Positions 1 to 6,417 of a DNA stretch of 7,895 nucleotides are shown here, piece after piece. The translations under genes and the position numbers were made by a program. The DNA is from Candidatus Fermentibacterota bacterium (GTDB lineage Bacteria > Fermentibacterota > Fermentibacteria > Fermentibacterales > Fermentibacteraceae), in contig JAAYTY010000150.1 in the NCBI GenBank assembly GCA_012523605.1, forward strand, positions 1 to 7,895, in the 5' to 3' direction. Each line of letters opens with the position of its first letter. Position 1 is the stretch's first letter. The notes beneath the pieces were generated by a model, which saw nothing but the letters and a program-made list of their open reading frames with translations, was not told the origin of the DNA and did no database searches.

Positions 1-730
1 CTATCTCGAACGTCACGGTGACCGATGAGGTCACGGTGAACGAGCCGGGGCTCACGGGCGGTGCTTCATACTCGCCGGCTCCGTAGCCGTAGTTCCCCCA
101 CGCCGCACTCATGTCGGGCGAAGTGCTTGTGTACTCGCCGATTACGAGAGGTCTGCCGATCGTGACGCCCAGGCCTGCGGCGATCGAGCCGGCCCGCGCC
201 CTTGCGTTTTCGACGGCGGCGGAGGCTGCGGAAGCCTGGAGGGCCTGTCTGTCGGCGACGCCGTAGCTCACGCTGGACACCGAGTTCACCCCGGCGCCCA
301 CTATGGCCGCCAGCACGGCGCCGACCTGCGACACGTCCCTCACATCCGCGCTCACGAAGTGCGAGACGTGGTATCTCACCTGCCCTGTGGGCCGGTAGGT
401 CCTGGGATCGTACACGTCCTCCGACCAGAGGTTGTAGGAAGTCGTGCGAAGATCCTCCCCAGCCACACCCTGTTCCCTCGCGGCGGCCATGGCGGCGTTC
501 ATCCTGGCGCCGGCGTCGGCCACGGCCAGCGCCGGGTCGTTCGCCGTTACGTCAACTCCGAAAACGATGGTGGCGAGATCGGGCTCCGCGGCCGCGACAC
601 CGGTTCCGCTCACCGTGATCTGTCTGAGGCCGCGCACGTCCGGCTCCGGCGCGGCAGCCTGACCGCCCTCCGACCCGCAGGCGGAAAGGCCTGCCAGAAT
701 GCACGCCGCGAACAGCAGTACGACTCTCAT
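1..730 (-). CDS. SIMPL (DUF541) domain lipoprotein, 3' end cut by window edge
   Basis: This reads as 243 codons from position 730 to the window edge with no stop, so the gene is nearly complete at family length (about 230-250 residues). The N-terminus is a lipoprotein signal: basic Arg2, a hydrophobic run, then lipobox LSAC with the lipidated Cys at residue 18. A Gly/Ala/Pro-rich linker follows. The SIMPL/YggE-like domain spans about residues 37-243: an opening ITVSGTG strand, the PDLATIVFGV strand, a central alpha-beta region, and the closing strand SVTVTFEI typical of the family C-terminus. SIMPL proteins are envelope proteins of poorly defined role, some linked to oxidative stress. Three ATG codons lie in tandem (736, 733, 730); the third sits 7 nt from AAAGGAG and is preferred. 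It has its own upstream region and is separated from the next gene by a terminator, so it is probably a separate transcription unit. Family call is confident; function is not. Confidence 0.88.
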   Translation of the reverse strand, partial: MRVVLLFAACILAGLSACGSEGGQAAAPEPDVRGLRQITVSGTGVAAAEPDLATIVFGVDVTANDPALAVADAGARMNAAMAAAREQGVAGEDLRTTSYNLWSEDVYDPRTYRPTGQVRYHVSHFVSADVRDVSQVGAVLAAIVGAGVNSVSSVSYGVADRQALQASAASAAVENARARAGSIAAGLGVTIGRPLVIGEYTSTSPDMSAAWGNYGYGAGEYEAPPVSPGSFTVTSSVTVTFEI

Positions 731-737
731 CATCATG

Positions 738-744
738 CTCCTTT
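738..744 (-). promoter_or_regulatory. Shine-Dalgarno site of the SIMPL lipoprotein gene
   Basis: The minus strand reads AAAGGAG followed by C and three consecutive ATG codons. Spacing is 1, 4 and 7 nt to the three ATGs, so the third (position 730) is the best-spaced start. Confidence 0.7.
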
Positions 745-772
745 CCCTGTCCCGCTCGATGTCGGATGCCTT

Positions 773-800
773 TTTATAAACCCCGCCCGCCCCGGAACAA
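773..800 (-). promoter_or_regulatory. Candidate sigma70-type promoter for the SIMPL lipoprotein gene
   Basis: On the minus strand, TTGTTC (795-800) and TATAAA (773-778) are separated by 16 nt, about 35 nt upstream of the ribosome binding site. The -10 is AT-rich in a very GC-rich stretch; the -35 is imperfect. A TTGACG (minus strand, about 808-813) is closer to consensus but lies too far from this -10. Confidence 0.35.
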
Positions 801-825
801 ATAGAGGTCGTCAACAGGGGTCGGT

Positions 826-843
826 GTTAACTTCGTTAACTTC
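826..843. repeat. Tandem 9-mer GTTAACTTC x2, possible operator
   Basis: Two perfect adjacent copies of GTTAACTTC (826-834, 835-843). Because GTTAAC is palindromic, the same bases form the dyad GTTAAC-TTC-GTTAAC. The element lies just upstream of the candidate -35 of the SIMPL gene and is AT-rich against its surroundings, a typical position for an activator site. The regulator is unknown. Confidence 0.4.
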
Positions 844-860
844 GCGGCATCCGGTTGGGC

Positions 861-895
861 GGAAAAGAGAAGCGGGCAGGGGCGGGCCTGCCCGC
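861..895 (-). terminator. Rho-independent terminator after the threonine dehydrogenase gene
   Basis: A perfect 9-bp GC stem, GCGGGCAGG (872-880) with CCTGCCCGC (887-895) and a 6-nt loop, lies about 30 nt past the stop of the minus-strand dehydrogenase gene. Read on the minus strand it is followed by TTCTCTTTTCC (861-871), a T-rich tract. It ends the three-gene minus-strand operon and insulates the SIMPL gene. Confidence 0.75.
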
Positions 896-924
896 AACTC
901 GAAACCGATGCACCGGCCGGGGTG

Positions 925-1920
925 CTATTCCGCGGGGGCTCCCTTGTAGAGTTCCCCCTTCTGGTGCCTGGCCCGGAGCTTCGCAAGCATGTCCTTCGTC
1001 ATGGCATCGAGATCCCATGCCGGCTTCCAGCCCCATTCCTCGCGGGCCGCCGAGTCATCCACGCTGGTGGGCCAGGAGTCGGCTATCTTCTGTCGGAAAT
1101 CTGGCTCGTAGGTGCAGGTGAAGCCGGGGACGTGCTTCTTGATGTTCTCCGCCAGCTCGCCCGCGGTGAACGACATGGCGCCGACGTTGAAGTCGTTGTA
1201 GTGCTTGAGGCGCGAGAAGTCGGCCTCGGCGAGGTCCAGAGTCGCCTTGATGCAGTCGGGCATGTACATCATCGGGAGGGCCGTGTCGGCTCTCACGAAG
1301 CACTTGTAGCTGCCCTGCTCCACGGCCTTGTAGTAGATCTCCACCGCATAGTCGGTCGTGCCGCCTCCGGGAAGCGTTTCGGCGGAGATGATCCCGGGAT
1401 AGCGGAGTCCGCGGGCGTCGACGTTGAAGCGCCGGACATAGTAGTCCGCGAGAAGCTCGCCTGCGACTTTCGTCACTCCATACATCGTACGCGGCTTCAG
1501 CACTGTCTCCTGGGGTGTGCCGTGACGCGGAGTCTCCGGGCCGAACGCGGCGATCGAGCTCGGGATGATCACCCGCGTCATCTCGTAGTCCCTCGCGCAG
1601 TTCAGCACGTTCATCGTGCCGTTCATGTTGACGTCCCAGCAGAGCCCGGGGTTCTTCTCGCCCACCGCGGAGAGTATGGCGGCCATGTGGAAGATCGTGT
1701 CTATGTCGTGCCTCTTCACCACTACATCGAGGCTGGCCCTCTGCGTCACGTCGATGTAGTAGAACGGGCCGGATTCGAGCAGTTCCTTCGAGGGTGCCGT
1801 CTTTCTGCCGGTGGCGACTACGTTCTCTGCTCCGTACCTCTCGCGAAGGGCCATTGTCAGCTCGCTGCCGATCTGCCCCACGGCTCCGGTGACCAGGATT
1901 TTCCGGATTGTCTTGGCCAT
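925..1920 (-). CDS. tdh: L-threonine 3-dehydrogenase, short-chain dehydrogenase (epimerase-like) type
   Basis: 331 residues. Extended SDR fold: NAD-binding GAVGQIG at residues 12-18, SSIAAFG at 121-127 with the catalytic Ser, and YGVTK at 147-151 giving the Tyr-Lys pair. The signature RYPGIIS (173-179) followed by PGGGTTDYAVEIYYKA (184-199), and YEPDFRQKIADSWP near 271-284, are specific to the SDR-type threonine dehydrogenases of bacteria and animals rather than sugar epimerases. The enzyme oxidises L-threonine with NAD+ to 2-amino-3-ketobutyrate in the cytoplasm. The product is usually passed to the CoA ligase Kbl, not present in this window. The start at ATG 1920 follows a purine-rich site (GGAAGGGAAG); an in-frame upstream ATG at 1974 lies inside the preceding gene and adds 18 residues foreign to the family. 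It sits 25 nt after the cyclophilin gene, so it is probably co-transcribed. The symbol follows activity; it is not the zinc-dependent E. coli Tdh. Confidence 0.92.
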   Translation of the reverse strand: MAKTIRKILVTGAVGQIGSELTMALRERYGAENVVATGRKTAPSKELLESGPFYYIDVTQRASLDVVVKRHDIDTIFHMAAILSAVGEKNPGLCWDVNMNGTMNVLNCARDYEMTRVIIPSSIAAFGPETPRHGTPQETVLKPRTMYGVTKVAGELLADYYVRRFNVDARGLRYPGIISAETLPGGGTTDYAVEIYYKAVEQGSYKCFVRADTALPMMYMPDCIKATLDLAEADFSRLKHYNDFNVGAMSFTAGELAENIKKHVPGFTCTYEPDFRQKIADSWPTSVDDSAAREEWGWKPAWDLDAMTKDMLAKLRARHQKGELYKGAPAE

Positions 1921-1945
1921 TTCTTCCCTTCCGGCCCTGATTCCC

Positions 1946-3553
1946 TCAGGGCTCCTCCGCAGTGTCAGGAACAATGCCCAGGATCCTCGTTCCGATTCTT
2001 ATCTCGTCCAGATCAGCCGTGCCGCCGGTGACCTCGCCGAAGGCCGTATATCTGCAGTCGAGCCTGTCGTGGTCGTCGAGCATTATGAAGAACTGGCTGC
2101 CCCCGGTGTCCAGCCCGGCGTCGGCCATGCCGATCACTCCGCGGGTGAACCTCGCCGTGCTCCTCTCGTTCGGGAGGAGGAAGCCCGGCCCGCCGTAGCC
2201 GTTGCCCTGCGGACAACCGGCCTGCGCAACGAAGCCCGGGATCACCCGATGGAACCGGATTCCGTCATAGAAACCCGAGGCGGCCAGCCACGTGAACGCC
2301 GCGCAGGTGACAGGCGCAGTGCCGGGCCATAGGGTCACGCGAAGGTCGCCTATGTCCAGCCTGATGGTTATCCCGGCGGGCACATCGGCGGCGAAGACGC
2401 CCTCCGGCAGTTCGGGTCTGACGGAACCTTCGGGAAGCTCCACTCCGAGGAAGGAAGCGAGCGTTTCCCGCAGATCCCTGTCGTCAGCGGTTGCAAGCCT
2501 GCTCCGGGCGAGATCGCAGGCCCTCGCCGAGTCGCCCCTGCCGGCCGTCGTCTCCAGATAGACCACGGGTACCAGCCAGTAGGGGTCCGCAAGGATCCTC
2601 TGCTCCATCTCCGGCGGCACGTCGAGGCCCGCATCCATCCATGCCTGCAGGGCCGACAGGCGGCGTGCGCCGTCCGCATCGGACAGCAGAGGCGCGAGAA
2701 GGTCGAGATCCTCGCGTCCCAGGAGGGCCGCAGCGGAGCTCCCCACCGGACCCGGAACCGCGGAGAGCCTGCGCAGAGCGTTCCTGCATTCATCCAGACC
2801 TGCTTCTCTCATGCGAGAGGCGGCGCGCAGGGCCACGCAATCCACTTCGTCGTCGAGAAGCCGCCCGAGCGACTCGGGGGCGACGCGCGCCGCGGCCTCG
2901 TAGCGCACCGCCCAGAGCGTATCTGAAAGGAGAGGGCCGAGATCCCTCTCGGGGAGCGCTCGGGCTGCATAGATTCGCGCCAGCGAAGCCATGCCCGAAG
3001 GATCGAACGATTCCGACACGCAGTGCGTCTCGGACAGGTATCTCAGCCAGCGGACGGAAGGTCTTCCGGAGGAGTCGCTTTTCAATGCCGGCGGCCAGAA
3101 GTCTCTCGATATCCCCAGACGGCCGTACACCTGCAATGCCAGCTCGAGAGTCTCGAGCGGAAGGCTTGCCGCATCTCTTTCCAGAATGCTGTCAACGAGC
3201 GCGGGCAGCGTCGATTGTTCGCCCGCGGCCATGGAGTGGAGCAATCTGAAAAGCAGAGCCTCCGCCGCTCCCTCGCCCGCCTGTTCGACATCGAGGCTCG
3301 ACGGCTCGCCTGACCCGAACTCGAGGAGCTCGACAGATGGGCCGACGGGAAACGGATTCCCCGAGGACCATGCGGCCCATGCCACCGCGGCTCTCTCGAC
3401 TCCGGCCTTCCAGGCCTCCGCCAGGAATCCGGCGGGATCTTCGCAACCCGGAAGGCTGCCGGTCCGGGCGATGGTCGCGAGTGCGTCGGAGATGTCCATG
3501 CCCCCCCCTGGAGAAGGAAAAGCAGTGAATGCGCAGATCAGGAGGGCGGTCAC
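1946..3553 (-). CDS. Helical-repeat protein with C-terminal cyclophilin-type peptidyl-prolyl isomerase domain
   Basis: 535 residues. Residues 1-18 are hydrophobic (MTALLICAFTAF) and could be a secretion signal, but have no basic residue. Residues about 20-390 are alpha-helical and Ala/Leu-rich, with HEAT-like units clearest at 208-312. The cyclophilin domain covers about 395-527: FHRVIPGF (434-441) supplies the catalytic Arg and a hydrophobic-pocket Phe, followed by Gln444, and TGGSQFFI (483-490) matches the family GSQFF motif. It would catalyse cis-trans isomerisation of X-Pro bonds, probably in folding of exported proteins if the signal is real. The helical repeats may bind clients or partners. 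The GTG start overlaps the TGA of the upstream DUF2007 gene (GTGA) with GGAGG 7 nt before it, so the two are probably translationally coupled. An ATG at 3499 is an alternative start that would give a cytoplasmic protein. A run of eight G (3501-3508) lies between these starts. Confidence 0.88.
   Translation of the reverse strand: MTALLICAFTAFPSPGGGMDISDALATIARTGSLPGCEDPAGFLAEAWKAGVERAAVAWAAWSSGNPFPVGPSVELLEFGSGEPSSLDVEQAGEGAAEALLFRLLHSMAAGEQSTLPALVDSILERDAASLPLETLELALQVYGRLGISRDFWPPALKSDSSGRPSVRWLRYLSETHCVSESFDPSGMASLARIYAARALPERDLGPLLSDTLWAVRYEAAARVAPESLGRLLDDEVDCVALRAASRMREAGLDECRNALRRLSAVPGPVGSSAAALLGREDLDLLAPLLSDADGARRLSALQAWMDAGLDVPPEMEQRILADPYWLVPVVYLETTAGRGDSARACDLARSRLATADDRDLRETLASFLGVELPEGSVRPELPEGVFAADVPAGITIRLDIGDLRVTLWPGTAPVTCAAFTWLAASGFYDGIRFHRVIPGFVAQAGCPQGNGYGGPGFLLPNERSTARFTRGVIGMADAGLDTGGSQFFIMLDDHDRLDCRYTAFGEVTGGTADLDEIRIGTRILGIVPDTAEEP
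3501..3508. repeat. Homopolymer of eight C/G near the 5' end of the cyclophilin gene
   Basis: Eight C on the plus strand (eight G in the coding strand) encode the Gly-Gly-Gly at codons 16-18, directly before an in-frame ATG. Runs of this length can slip in replication or be miscounted in sequencing. Confidence 0.8.
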
Positions 3554-3906
3554 TGATCTTCCTCCACGTCATCCCACAGGTCGCCCTGCAAAGGGTCAGG
3601 ACATTCCGGGGGATGCTCGAGCGCGTACATGTAGTCCTCGATCAGCCTCCTGGCCTCCCTCTCCTGGCTTTCGCGCACCAGCACCTTCCCCCAGACGGGG
3701 TTCAGAGTCTTCGCCAGCCCGTCGTACCAGGGCATCTGCAGGTTGCGGATGGCGGCCTCGAGCCCTTCGGCCTCGAGGAGCGACTGGATCGCCAGGGCTT
3801 CCATCTCGCTCGAGGCGTCGAAGACCTCTACGAGATCCTCCGAAGAGAGGTCAGGAGTCTTCTCCTCCGGAAGGATGTCCTCGTCATCGTCTCTGACCAC
3901 ATTCAC
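3550..3906 (-). CDS. DUF2007 domain protein (putative signal-transducing protein)
   Basis: 118 residues. An acidic N-terminus (1-25) is followed by a DUF2007-like domain at about 26-92: the strand VEVFDA, the helix EMEALAIQSLLEAEGLEAAI, a variable loop, the strand GKVLVRESQ, and a final helix EREARRLIEDYM. The fold is ferredoxin-like, and the family is small and soluble with a suspected regulatory or binding role; no catalytic residues are known. The C-terminus is acidic. The start is GTG 3906; GTG 3900 is also possible and is better placed relative to GGGGGTGA. The stop overlaps the cyclophilin gene start (GTGA), so this is the first gene of the minus-strand operon and is divergent from thiC. 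Family assignment is good; the role is unknown. Confidence 0.8.
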   Translation of the reverse strand: MNVVRDDDEDILPEEKTPDLSSEDLVEVFDASSEMEALAIQSLLEAEGLEAAIRNLQMPWYDGLAKTLNPVWGKVLVRESQEREARRLIEDYMYALEHPPECPDPLQGDLWDDVEEDQ

Positions 3907-3930
3907 CCCCGGTCTGCTTCCGGTCCTGTC

Positions 3931-3964
3931 TTGACTTTCCGCGCCCGGCTCCCAAAGGTATGCA
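3931..3964 (+). promoter_or_regulatory. Weak candidate promoter upstream of the TPP riboswitch
   Basis: TTGACT (3931-3936) is a good -35. The nearest -10-like sequence is TATGCA (3959-3964), at a 22-nt spacing that is longer than usual. It lies just upstream of the riboswitch, where a promoter must exist, but the elements are not convincing. Confidence 0.25.
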
Positions 3965-3983
3965 ATGCTGGCTGCAAAGCAAA

Positions 3984-4056
3984 GTCAGGGGTGCCCAGCG
4001 GGCTGAGATCACACCCGTAGAACCTGATCCGGGTAATGCCGGCGAAGGGAACTGAA
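3984..4056 (+). ncRNA. TPP riboswitch (THI element) controlling thiC
   Basis: All conserved blocks of the thiamine pyrophosphate aptamer are present in order: GGGGTGCCC, CTGAGA, ACACCC, GAACCTGATC, a CCGG-GTAATG-CCGG hairpin, and GCGAAGGGA. P1 can form from TCAG (3985-3988) and CTGA (4052-4055), P2 from GGGTG with CACCC, and the P3 arm is very short (GCCC-AGC-GGGC). It binds TPP in the nascent mRNA and reports end-product level to thiC, which starts 46 nt downstream. No U-tract terminator follows, and a Shine-Dalgarno-masking helix is possible, so translational control is likely. Confidence 0.96.
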
Positions 4057-4097
4057 GGCCGGCTTCCCTCATCAGCGCTCCGCATGACCCGGGAGGC
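4046..4097 (+). promoter_or_regulatory. Expression platform: anti-Shine-Dalgarno switch of the TPP riboswitch
   Basis: GCTTCCC (4062-4068) can pair over 7 bp (one G-U) with GGGAGGC (4091-4097), which contains the thiC ribosome binding site. The overlapping TTCCCT (4064-4069) can instead pair perfectly with AGGGAA (4046-4051), the conserved 3' part of the aptamer. The two helices exclude each other: folding of the aptamer by TPP would free TTCCC to mask the ribosome binding site. The pairings are read from sequence; the mechanism is inferred. Confidence 0.6.
4091..4096 (+). promoter_or_regulatory. Shine-Dalgarno site that decides the thiC start
   Basis: GGGAGG stands 5 nt before ATG 4102. In-frame ATGs at 4036 (inside the riboswitch) and 4084 lack such a site and are rejected. 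Confidence 0.8.
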
Positions 4098-4101
4098 TAC
4101 G

Positions 4102-5406
4102 ATGGCCGCAACGATAATCGAAAAGGCGCGCTCGGGAGAGATCACCGAGAGGATGACCCTGGCGGCAGCCGCCGAGTGCGTGGATCCGCACCTCGTGAGG
4201 GACGGCATCGCGTCAGGCACGATCGTCCTCCTCGACTCGGCGATCTCCCGCAGGAAGCGGCCCTGTGCCGTAGGCTCCGGCCTCGTTGTGAAGGTGAACG
4301 CGAACATCGGCAGTTCGGCAGACCTGGAGTCCGTGGAAGCCGAGCTGGCGAAGCTGGATGCAGCCGTAGCCTATGGGGCCGACACGGTGATGGACCTCTC
4401 GACCGGCCCGGCCTGGCGCGAGATACTGGGCAGGATCTCCTCGAAGAGCCCGGTCCCCCTGGGCACGGTACCCCTCTACCAGGTGTTCGGCGAGCACATC
4501 GCAGCCGGGCGCGAGGTGCCGGAGGTGCCGGCCGAGAGGATGCTGGAAGCGGTCGAGGAACACTGCGCCGCCGGTGTGGACTTCCTCACCCTGCACTGCG
4601 GGGTCACCCGGCGGGCTCTTGGCCTCTTGAAGGCGGAGGGGCGGAAGCTCGGGATCGTTTCCAGGGGCGGGTCGCTCCTCGCGGAGTGGATGGAGAAACG
4701 GGGCGAGGAGAATCCACTTTTCTCCAGGTTCGACGACCTGATCGAAATCCTGAGGCGCTACGACGCTGCGTTCTCTCTGGGCGACGGCCTCAGGCCCGGC
4801 TGCCTGGCCGACGCTTCCGACCGCGCCCAGATCGAGGAACTCATCACTCTCGGCGAGCTGCAGCAGAGAGCACTCGGGGCGGGCGTACAGGTGATGATCG
4901 AGGGGCCGGGCCATGTTCCGATGGATCAGATCGAGCACAACATCCGCCTCCAGAAGCGCATCTGCCACGGGGCTCCGTTCTATGTCCTGGGTCCCATAGT
5001 GACCGACATCGCCCCCGGATACGACCACATCACCTCTGCGATCGGCGGGGCCATGGCGGCCTGGTTCGGGGCCGACTTCCTGTGCTACGTGACTCCGGCC
5101 GAGCACCTCAGGCTGCCCGATGTGGAGGATGTCCGGGTGGGGACCGTCACGGCCAGGATAGCAGCGCACGCGGCAGACATCGCGCGCGGCCGCCCCGGCT
5201 CTCGCGACAGGGACGATGCCATGGCGAAGGCCCGGCACGATTTCGACTGGGAGACCCAGTTCGCGCTCGCGCTGGATCCGCAGAAGGCCTGCGACGAGCG
5301 CAGGCGCGCCATGCCATCGGACGAGGACGTCTGCTCCATGTGCGGCCGCCTCTGCGCCGTGCGCACCAGCCGCAGAGCGCTCGAGGAGGGTGAGGCACAG
5401 GACTAG
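4102..5406 (+). CDS. thiC: Phosphomethylpyrimidine synthase ThiC, short form
   Basis: 434 residues, matching the short ThiC form without the N-terminal extension of the ~630-residue E. coli type. ThiC is a non-classical radical SAM enzyme that rearranges aminoimidazole ribotide into hydroxymethylpyrimidine phosphate for thiamine synthesis. Visible family motifs: VNANIGSS (65-72), VMDLSTG (96-102), SRGGS (187-191), MIEGPGHVPMDQ (265-276), GPIVTDIAPGYDHIT (297-311) and CYVTPAEHLRLP (328-339). His271 and His335 have the 64-residue spacing of the two metal-binding His of Caulobacter ThiC. The [4Fe-4S] cysteines are at the C-terminus, 411, 414 and 418 (CSMCGRLC), a C-x2-C-x3-C spacing. ATG 4102 was chosen for its Shine-Dalgarno site; an upstream in-frame ATG lies inside the riboswitch. 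The gene is controlled by the TPP riboswitch, stands alone, and ends 24 nt from a convergent gene with no visible terminator. Confidence 0.97.
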   Translation: MAATIIEKARSGEITERMTLAAAAECVDPHLVRDGIASGTIVLLDSAISRRKRPCAVGSGLVVKVNANIGSSADLESVEAELAKLDAAVAYGADTVMDLSTGPAWREILGRISSKSPVPLGTVPLYQVFGEHIAAGREVPEVPAERMLEAVEEHCAAGVDFLTLHCGVTRRALGLLKAEGRKLGIVSRGGSLLAEWMEKRGEENPLFSRFDDLIEILRRYDAAFSLGDGLRPGCLADASDRAQIEELITLGELQQRALGAGVQVMIEGPGHVPMDQIEHNIRLQKRICHGAPFYVLGPIVTDIAPGYDHITSAIGGAMAAWFGADFLCYVTPAEHLRLPDVEDVRVGTVTARIAAHAADIARGRPGSRDRDDAMAKARHDFDWETQFALALDPQKACDERRRAMPSDEDVCSMCGRLCAVRTSRRALEEGEAQD

Positions 5407-5430
5407 CTGCCAGGCAGAGCCGGCCGGTTC

Positions 5431-6417
5431 CTAGATATACTCCTCGTATGAGTCGACCTTGTCGAGGTACACCCCGTCGAAGCCTGCGGCCAGGATCCTA
5501 TCAAGGTAGGAATCGGCGCTTCCGAAGATGATGGCCTGCCAGTCCGGGTACCAGTACTTCACCAGGTAGTTGCCGGGCCAGTCCGGGTTCTCCGGGCCCA
5601 GCCATGACGGCGGATTCGACTCCCACTCCGGCTGCCAGTACCAGCGGTAGTCCTCGGCCTCCCCTATGCTCATGTAGCACAGGACGAGGCGCGAGCCTCC
5701 GCCGGGCTTGGTCTTGAGCTGCTGGACATGGGCTGATGTCAGCTGCTCCCCGCAGCAGAACAGGTCTATAACGAACATGTCGTACCCGGTCGCATCGAGC
5801 GCCGAGATGAAGTCGTCCACGCTCGCGAAGCACTGGTCGTTGATCAGGTAGAGGAAGTTCTGCGCGTCGCCGAGGGTCGTGACATCATCGGTGTTCGCCT
5901 GCCAGGGCTCGGCGGGATACCCCGGGATGTCGTCGAGGTCGCGATGGTCGGCGGCGAAGGACACGAAACCCTCCGCCTCGTTCCACGCATAAGAGCTGTC
6001 CACTTTCCACTGCGTCCAGCAGTAGTCGATGACCATCGCCTCGACGCCATTCGATTCGGCGAGCTCCAGGAACTGCAGTATCCACCCCGTCTCGCCTTCG
6101 GGAGTCTGCTGGTCGTCAGCCGCATAGCCGAAGAAGAGGTCCTCCCTCCCCTGGCCGTCTATGGCTTCGGCGTAGTACGAGACCAGCGCCCCGGTGGGCT
6201 CGAGATCGGTCGTAAGGAGCTCCTGGCCGTTCTGGGGCACCACGATGAAGCCTGGATCCACGGCGTCCGCGTAGTCGGAGATGTCCACGACGAAATCACG
6301 CATGTACTCCGGGTACGGCCCAGGCTCGTCGCCGGGCCCGGTGCCCGTGTCGCCGCAGGACGATACCAGGAGAGCGATGCAGGAGAACACCATCGGCACT
6401 GCAACCCTCGTCTTCAT
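5431..6417 (-). CDS. MJ1477/TM1410-family (GH114-like) lipoprotein with halves in permuted order
   Basis: 328 residues. Residues 1-21 are a lipoprotein signal (MKTR, hydrophobic core, lipobox VSSC with Cys21), then a Gly/Pro linker. The family is a TIM-barrel of putative extracellular glycoside hydrolases related to endo-alpha-1,4-polygalactosaminidase. Here residues 34-171 match the family's C-terminal half (a FVVDISDYA helix, FIVVPQNGQELL, GREDLFF, AMVIDYCW, ADHRDLDDI), while 182-328 match its N-terminal half (NFLYLIND, YDMFVIDLF, CYMSIGEAEDYRWYW, WPGNYLVKYWYPDW, LDRILAAGFDGVYLDKVDSYEEY). The protein ends just where the other half would normally continue, as in a circular permutation. ATG 6417 has AGGAGG at 6 nt; the longer reading from 6519 overlaps the upstream gene and lacks the signal. 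The start overlaps the restored-frame stop of the radical SAM gene (ATGA). It probably acts on surface or extracellular polysaccharide; substrate unknown. Confidence 0.82.
   Translation of the reverse strand: MKTRVAVPMVFSCIALLVSSCGDTGTGPGDEPGPYPEYMRDFVVDISDYADAVDPGFIVVPQNGQELLTTDLEPTGALVSYYAEAIDGQGREDLFFGYAADDQQTPEGETGWILQFLELAESNGVEAMVIDYCWTQWKVDSSYAWNEAEGFVSFAADHRDLDDIPGYPAEPWQANTDDVTTLGDAQNFLYLINDQCFASVDDFISALDATGYDMFVIDLFCCGEQLTSAHVQQLKTKPGGGSRLVLCYMSIGEAEDYRWYWQPEWESNPPSWLGPENPDWPGNYLVKYWYPDWQAIIFGSADSYLDRILAAGFDGVYLDKVDSYEEYI

Noticed and set aside
922..2031. Plus-strand open frame of 369 codons opposite the threonine dehydrogenase
   Set aside because: The dehydrogenase is unmistakable on the other strand; the plus frame has no family features or ribosome site.
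4036..4101. Longer ThiC N-terminus from ATG 4036
   Set aside because: This ATG is inside the TPP aptamer and the added residues match no ThiC; ATG 4102 has the ribosome site.
4213..5238. Long minus-strand open frame (341 codons) opposite thiC
   Set aside because: It is antisense to a full-length ThiC with all family motifs. Its composition (Asp/His/Arg/Pro-rich, no motif) is that of a GC-rich shadow frame.
5407..5430. Terminator between thiC and the convergent lipoprotein gene
   Set aside because: Only a 4-bp hairpin (CTGC-CAG-GCAG) without a T-tract is present in 24 bases; too weak to call.
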